Of a stretch of 64,000 nucleotides of DNA, positions 59,939 to 64,000 are shown piece by piece; within the stretch, counting starts at the first letter, position 1, and the number at the start of each line of letters is the position of its first letter. Made by a program: the position numbers and the translations under genes. The stretch is from CALBPI01 sp963922335 (GTDB lineage: Bacteria > Pseudomonadota > Gammaproteobacteria > Steroidobacterales > Woeseiaceae), in assembly GCA_963922335.1 (NCBI GenBank), contig CAWUIB010000005.1:124001-188000 (forward strand), in the 5' to 3' direction. The notes under the pieces are model-generated. The model saw nothing but the letters and a program-made list of their open reading frames with translations. It did not search any database and was not told the origin of the DNA.

Positions 59939-61458
59939 CAGGGGTCTGGCTTGGCTCAGCGCGGGTGCTAAAGCTCTGCGCGCTCATTTTGTTTCTGTGG
60001 GGGACGAGCAACGCATCCGCAGCTTGGCGCGTTGCGGAAACGGATAATTTCGTAATCTACGCAAATGCTCGCGAGGGGACGATTCGTAAACAGGCAGAGC
60101 GGCTTGAGCGCTACCACTGTGGCTTGAGTCTACGCTTCGGGTTGAAAGAGTGCGCAAAACTGGGTCGGCTCAACAGGCTCACGATTTTTGTGGTCAAGAA
60201 TGCGAAGGAGATGCGCGAATTGTATGGGGACAATGGTCGGTATATCGGCGCCTTCTACATACCACGCGCCGGTCGCTCAGTGGCGTTCGCCCAAAAACTC
60301 GACGTGGGCAAATTCGCGGTTGAGGGTAACGAGGCGTCGCTCTTCCACGAATACGCTCATCACTTCATGTTTAACCTTGCGAACACCGCCTATCCGCTGT
60401 GGTTCTCCGAAGGGTTTGCTGAGTTCTACTCTGCAGCGGCTTTTGACAAGGAAGGAGGTGTCATCTTCGGTCGTCCTGCCAAGGAGCGATTTTACGAGTT
60501 ACAAGTGTCGCGGCAGGTCCCCATCGAAATTCTTGTGGATACGCAACGCTACCGGAAGTGGCGAAAGAAGAAGGTGTACGATTCGTTCTATGGGCAAAGT
60601 TGGCTGCTGTTCCACTACCTGCAGTTTGCAGCGGAACGAAAAGGGCAGCTGCGCGCCTATCTGGAGTTGCTGAAAAGCGATATTTCTGACACTGCTGCCG
60701 CTCAGGAAGCATTTGGAGATCTTTGGCAGCTCCAGAAGGAAATGTATACATACCTCAACCAGAACCGTCTCAATGCGTTACTGGTCAGCGCTGATCGTTT
60801 TGTAATCAGCGACATCGCTGTTCGGAAACTGACCAAAGCGGAAGCTGCGATTCTGCCAGCAAGACTCCGTTCGGAGCGAGGCGTTGACGAAGTCGAGGCC
60901 GTCGAAGTAGTTGAGGAGGCCGAGCAAGTTGCCAGCAAGTACTCTGAGAGTGCGCCGGTGTGGGAGGTGCTCGCCGAGGCACGCTTCGACGTTGATGATT
61001 TCCAGGGCACGCTCGATGCAGCTGATCGCGCGCTAAAGATAGATCCGCTGAGTGTTCGTGCACGGATATACAGAAGCTATGCATACACCGAACTTGCGAT
61101 GCAGGATCAGTCGGCAGATAGCTGGTCGCAGGTATCGCGTGTACTTGATGAAAATCTCAAATTTGCGCCGGACCATCCAATTTTCTTACGCGAGTATTAT
61201 CTTGGTTTTCTTCGTCGGGGGAATCCACCCTCAGCTGAAGCTGTGGAACGACTTGAACGCGCTCTGTATTTAGCGCCTTATGACGATGGTCTGCGTTTGC
61301 TGCTAGCGCAACAATTTGTCCGCGATAGAAACTTTGCTGAAGCGATAGCGACGCTAGACGTCATCGCATCGAATTCTCACAGCAGGTTTCAAGACGAAGC
61401 GAATCGGTTGCGCGACCTTGCGATAAAGCAGCTCGAGAACACTGAAGTGGAGCCCTGA
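59935..61458 (+). CDS. Exported MA-clan peptidase-like protein with TPR repeats
   Basis: A 507-residue protein with a signal peptide (about 1-27). The gluzincin-like motif is FHEYAHHFM with H138, E139 and H142, and the likely third ligand is in SEGFAEFY. The C-terminal half (about 285-507) contains TPR-like helices (VWEVLAEARFDVDDFQGTLDAADRAL). The N-terminal motif FVIYANARE is shared with DUF1570-like peptidases. GTG 59935 is preferred because it overlaps the upstream stop and begins the signal peptide. The ABC exporter starts 4 bp after the stop. The target peptide or protein is unknown. Confidence 0.8.
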   Translation: MTGVWLGSARVLKLCALILFLWGTSNASAAWRVAETDNFVIYANAREGTIRKQAERLERYHCGLSLRFGLKECAKLGRLNRLTIFVVKNAKEMRELYGDNGRYIGAFYIPRAGRSVAFAQKLDVGKFAVEGNEASLFHEYAHHFMFNLANTAYPLWFSEGFAEFYSAAAFDKEGGVIFGRPAKERFYELQVSRQVPIEILVDTQRYRKWRKKKVYDSFYGQSWLLFHYLQFAAERKGQLRAYLELLKSDISDTAAAQEAFGDLWQLQKEMYTYLNQNRLNALLVSADRFVISDIAVRKLTKAEAAILPARLRSERGVDEVEAVEVVEEAEQVASKYSESAPVWEVLAEARFDVDDFQGTLDAADRALKIDPLSVRARIYRSYAYTELAMQDQSADSWSQVSRVLDENLKFAPDHPIFLREYYLGFLRRGNPPSAEAVERLERALYLAPYDDGLRLLLAQQFVRDRNFAEAIATLDVIASNSHSRFQDEANRLRDLAIKQLENTEVEP

Positions 61459-61462
61459 AGCA

Positions 61463-63292
61463 GTGTTTCGGTTCTTTGAGTCCAGAATCGACCCTTATCC
61501 GGCGGAGCATCCGGAGGCACCACCTCGCGCGCTACTTGGATTTTGTTGGAACTATACGCAGCCGGTGATTGGCTGGATCGTCTTGATGGCGGCTCTGAGT
61601 GCCTTTATCGCAGTCGGCGAAGTCGCACTGTTCGGTTTTCTGGGATCTTTGGTGGACTGGCTATCCACAGCGGATCGTGTTGATTTTCTATCTCGCGAGG
61701 GCGGTCGTCTTTGGTTGATGGGACTGTTTTTGCTGGTCATTTTGCCGGCGGCGGTCGTCGCTCAATCGCTGATCATTCACCAGACACTGCTCGGCAATTA
61801 CCCGATGATCGGACGCTGGCAGATGCATCGCTACCTGCTCGGACAGAGTCTGGCTTTCTTTGCCGACGAGTTCGCTGGTCGTGTAGCGACAAAAGTCATG
61901 CAGACCGCGCTCGCGGTTCGCGAAACCGTGATGAAGGTGACGGATGTCCTCGTCTATGTGCTGGTGTACTTCATATCCGTTGTTGTGATGGTTGCGCAGT
62001 CGGATTTGCGTCTCGCACTGCCACTGGTTGCATGGGTTGTGATCTACGCAACGGCAGTCCGGGTTTTCGTGCCGCGACTCTCGGTGGTGAGCCAACGCCA
62101 AGCGGATGCGCGTTCGATCATGACCGGAAGAATTGTAGACAGCTACACCAACATAATGACCGTGAAGCTGTTCTCGCACGCAGGCCGCGAGGCCAAGTAC
62201 GCGAAAGAGGGCATGGATTCATTCCTGGCCACCGTGCATGAGCAGATGCGCCTGGTCACGCTCATGCAAAGCTGTGTTTATTTAAATAACGTCATTCTGG
62301 TATTCGGCATTTCGGCACTGTCGATCTGGCTATGGCTTCAAGACAGCGTGTCTATCGGTGCTATTGCCATCGCCATTGCACTTGCGCTGAGACTCAATGG
62401 CATGTCGCAGTGGATCATGTGGGAGCTATCTTCGTTGTTCGAAAATATTGGCGTCGTGCACGATGGTGCATCCATGATGGCGCGCGAACGTCAGGTTGTC
62501 GATCAACCCGAAGCATCCTCGTTGTCGGTCGAACAAGGGGCGATCGAGTTCGATCGCGTTCGTTTCCACTATGGCAAAGGGTCCGGTGCGATAGAGAATC
62601 TATCTCTGCGGATTGAACCCGGTGAGAAAATTGGACTCGTTGGGCGTTCGGGTGCAGGCAAGACGACGCTGACGAATGTGCTTCTGCGGTTTTATGACCT
62701 GGAAGGCGGTGCAATCCGTGTTGATGGCACCGATATTTCGACCGTGTCCCAAGATTCGCTTCGCAGTCAGATTGGTGTGGTGACTCAGGATACCTCGCTG
62801 TTGCACCGGTCGATTCGAGAGAACATCGCCTATTCGCGACCGGAAGTGTCGGATGAACAGATCATCAGGGCGGCGGAACGTGCCAAAGCTTGGGAATTTA
62901 TTGAGTCAATCGAGGACCGAAACGGGCGACAAGGGCTTGATGCATTCGTCGGTGAGCGTGGCGTTAAACTGTCAGGCGGACAACGACAACGTATTGCGAT
63001 TGCGCGCGTATTTCTTAAGGACGCACCGATCCTAATTCTGGATGAAGCGACATCCGCACTGGATTCTGAGGTTGAAGCAGCGATTCAGGAAAGTTTGTTC
63101 GAATTGATGGCGGGCAAAACAGTCATCGCGATTGCACATCGACTGTCCACGATCGCATCGTTGGATCGACTCGTCGTGATGGACGAGGGGAGCATCGTCG
63201 AGATGGGAACACATGCCGAGTTGGTCGCCGAGGGCGGCGTGTACGCTGATCTCTGGGCGCGGCAATCTGGCGGATTCCTTGGCAACGAGTAG
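61463..63292 (+). CDS. ABC exporter, fused membrane and ATPase domains (MsbA/multidrug type)
   Basis: A 609-residue half-transporter: six membrane helices (about 40-345), then the ATPase (about 360-600). It has Walker A GLVGRSGAGKTTL, the Q-loop VVTQDTSLLH, signature LSGGQRQRIAIARVF, Walker B ILILDEATSALDS and the switch His in IAHRLSTI. It is the type that flips lipids or expels hydrophobic compounds as a homodimer. The start is GTG 61463, 4 bp after the peptidase-like gene, so co-expression is likely. The specific substrate cannot be read from the sequence. Confidence 0.92.
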   Translation: MFRFFESRIDPYPAEHPEAPPRALLGFCWNYTQPVIGWIVLMAALSAFIAVGEVALFGFLGSLVDWLSTADRVDFLSREGGRLWLMGLFLLVILPAAVVAQSLIIHQTLLGNYPMIGRWQMHRYLLGQSLAFFADEFAGRVATKVMQTALAVRETVMKVTDVLVYVLVYFISVVVMVAQSDLRLALPLVAWVVIYATAVRVFVPRLSVVSQRQADARSIMTGRIVDSYTNIMTVKLFSHAGREAKYAKEGMDSFLATVHEQMRLVTLMQSCVYLNNVILVFGISALSIWLWLQDSVSIGAIAIAIALALRLNGMSQWIMWELSSLFENIGVVHDGASMMARERQVVDQPEASSLSVEQGAIEFDRVRFHYGKGSGAIENLSLRIEPGEKIGLVGRSGAGKTTLTNVLLRFYDLEGGAIRVDGTDISTVSQDSLRSQIGVVTQDTSLLHRSIRENIAYSRPEVSDEQIIRAAERAKAWEFIESIEDRNGRQGLDAFVGERGVKLSGGQRQRIAIARVFLKDAPILILDEATSALDSEVEAAIQESLFELMAGKTVIAIAHRLSTIASLDRLVVMDEGSIVEMGTHAELVAEGGVYADLWARQSGGFLGNE

Positions 63293-63299
63293 GGAAATT

Positions 63300-63312
63300 C
63301 TTTGCGGCAAAG
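63300..63312. promoter_or_regulatory. Short palindrome upstream of the CBM9-like gene
   Basis: CTTTGC-G-GCAAAG is a perfect 6-bp inverted repeat around one base, too tight to form a hairpin, so it is protein-site-like if functional. It lies 7 bp after the exporter stop and 76 bp before the next gene. Confidence 0.2.
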
Positions 63313-63388
63313 CGTCTTCGCTAAACCATTCCATTAGAAGCAGCATCAAAGGTGGGTCGATAATCAGGAACATGTGGGGAGGGAAACC

Positions 63389-64000
63389 ATGTTCAGACGA
63401 GTCACCTGCCTTACTCTGTTGGTCGCCTGTGGTTGGGCGTCAGCGGACAACGGCGAGATTGCGCACGCCCATCAGATAGATTCCATTCAAATTGATGGCC
63501 GTCTTGATGAGTGGCCTCAAGATCTGCCCGTATTCCGGATTCAGCGGCAAGGTGATGGTTTGCCGGTTGCACCGGACTCGGGTTTCGACGCTACTTTCCG
63601 CGCAGCCTACAGCCTGGATACAAATGCGGTCTATGTGGCGATTACCGTCGTTGATGATGTGCATGTTGGAGCCCCGAATGGAGAACCCGGGGAGTGGACT
63701 GACCACGATGCCATCATCACCTATATCGACTTCAATCACACGGTCACCGGATCGGGCGCGGCGCTGTACCTAGCCATCGATCAGTATCGTGAAATGATGA
63801 GTGGTGAGACGAGTTGGGATGCCGATATCGTTGACGCGGGTTGGGATTCGGCCGATGTGGCCGTCATCAGAGACGGTGCTACCACTGTTTACGAATGGCA
63901 GTTCACGAGTTCGAAGCCACTATCCGTGGACTCGACAATTGGGCTGGATTTTCTCGTGGTTGATCACGATGCACCGGGAGAGACAGCGGACGGCGCGCTG
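63389..64000 (+). CDS. Exported CBM9-like domain protein, N-terminal part (truncated by the window)
   Basis: The frame is open from ATG 63389 to the last base (204 codons) and continues outside the window. A GGGGAGGG ribosome-binding site lies 6 bp upstream. A short signal peptide (about 1-18, ending WASA) is followed by a beta-rich domain like family 9 carbohydrate-binding/DOMON-type modules: IDGRLDEWPQDLP, FRAAYSLDTNAVYVAITVVDD and DHDAIITYIDF are the typical blocks. In many proteobacteria this module is the periplasmic sensor of a larger signalling protein or part of a membrane respiratory protein; which applies cannot be seen here. Confidence 0.7.
   Translation, partial: MFRRVTCLTLLVACGWASADNGEIAHAHQIDSIQIDGRLDEWPQDLPVFRIQRQGDGLPVAPDSGFDATFRAAYSLDTNAVYVAITVVDDVHVGAPNGEPGEWTDHDAIITYIDFNHTVTGSGAALYLAIDQYREMMSGETSWDADIVDAGWDSADVAVIRDGATTVYEWQFTSSKPLSVDSTIGLDFLVVDHDAPGETADGAL

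Noticed and set aside
1..64000. Genomic island, prophage, insertion sequence, CRISPR array or tRNA gene
   Set aside because: No integrase, transposase, terminal repeats, spaced direct repeats or cloverleaf-like sequence was recognised by eye on either strand.

Overview
The window looks like chromosomal DNA of an aerobic, Gram-negative gammaproteobacterium. The evidence is a System I cytochrome c maturation block, TamA/TamB, a Pseudomonas-type minor pilin/PilY1 cluster, a Fur-type operator, a sigma-54 promoter paired with an NtrC-family regulator, and many periplasmic or lipoprotein enzymes. I cannot name the species. AlkB and a molybdenum hydroxylase pair suggest an environmental degrader of hydrophobic compounds (inference). 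I saw no tRNA, rRNA, insertion sequence, integrase or CRISPR array. Coding density is very high: the largest gene-free gap is 288 bp (48487-48774), so no gene-free stretch exceeds 300 bases.

Layout. 1-9313 (+): the end of ccmF, ccmG, ccmH and ccmI, a hotdog thioesterase, tamA and tamB, then nitronate monooxygenase and a fluoride channel. 9318-11559 (-): pirin and a PLP decarboxylase. 11643-12917 (+): an AGMO-like membrane hydroxylase. 12903-15332 (-): a BarA-like hybrid kinase. 15449-16243 (+): a MOSC protein. 16230-18109 (-): a patatin and an SDR. 18156-25782 (+): the most coherent regulatory unit, with tandem activator sites, an IHF-like site and a sigma-54 promoter driving a 60-residue secreted-peptide candidate, a MacA-like adaptor, an ABC ATPase, two FtsX-type permeases, an NtrC-family response regulator and its kinase. 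A ureohydrolase and a second PLP decarboxylase follow (25782-28082), then a DUF3336 patatin and an alpha/beta hydrolase (28162-30600).

30561-37973 (-): a LOG-family protein and the fimT-pilV-pilW-pilX-pilY1-pilE pilus tip cluster. 38151-39560 (+): an M20 peptidase. 39557-40747 (-): a class C-type serine hydrolase. 40857-44000 (+): a tightly coupled DUF411, AlkB, M48 protease and lipoprotein unit. 44047-48486 (+): a Fur box followed by an FTR1-like periplasmic protein and a ferric ABC importer. 48775-50692 (+): aldehyde dehydrogenase and DUF779. 50689-53274 (-): a large Calx-beta/glucose-sorbosone dehydrogenase/diheme lipoprotein. 53389-57237 (+): an isoquinoline-oxidoreductase-type molybdenum enzyme with an AMACR-like protein. 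57242-58195 (-): a tandem universal stress protein. 58334-64000 (+): a DUF885 protein, a periplasmic MA-type peptidase with TPRs, an ABC exporter and a CBM9-like protein cut by the window edge.

Two patterns stand out. All seven convergent gene pairs end within 4 bp of each other or overlap, leaving no space for intrinsic terminators. Most co-directional genes are joined by 1-10 bp start/stop overlaps, so unrelated-looking neighbours (ccm with tam, alkB with a protease, a sensor kinase with a ureohydrolase) are probably translated from shared messages. The best candidate for an undescribed system is the sigma-54-controlled exporter led by a tiny secreted peptide gene.
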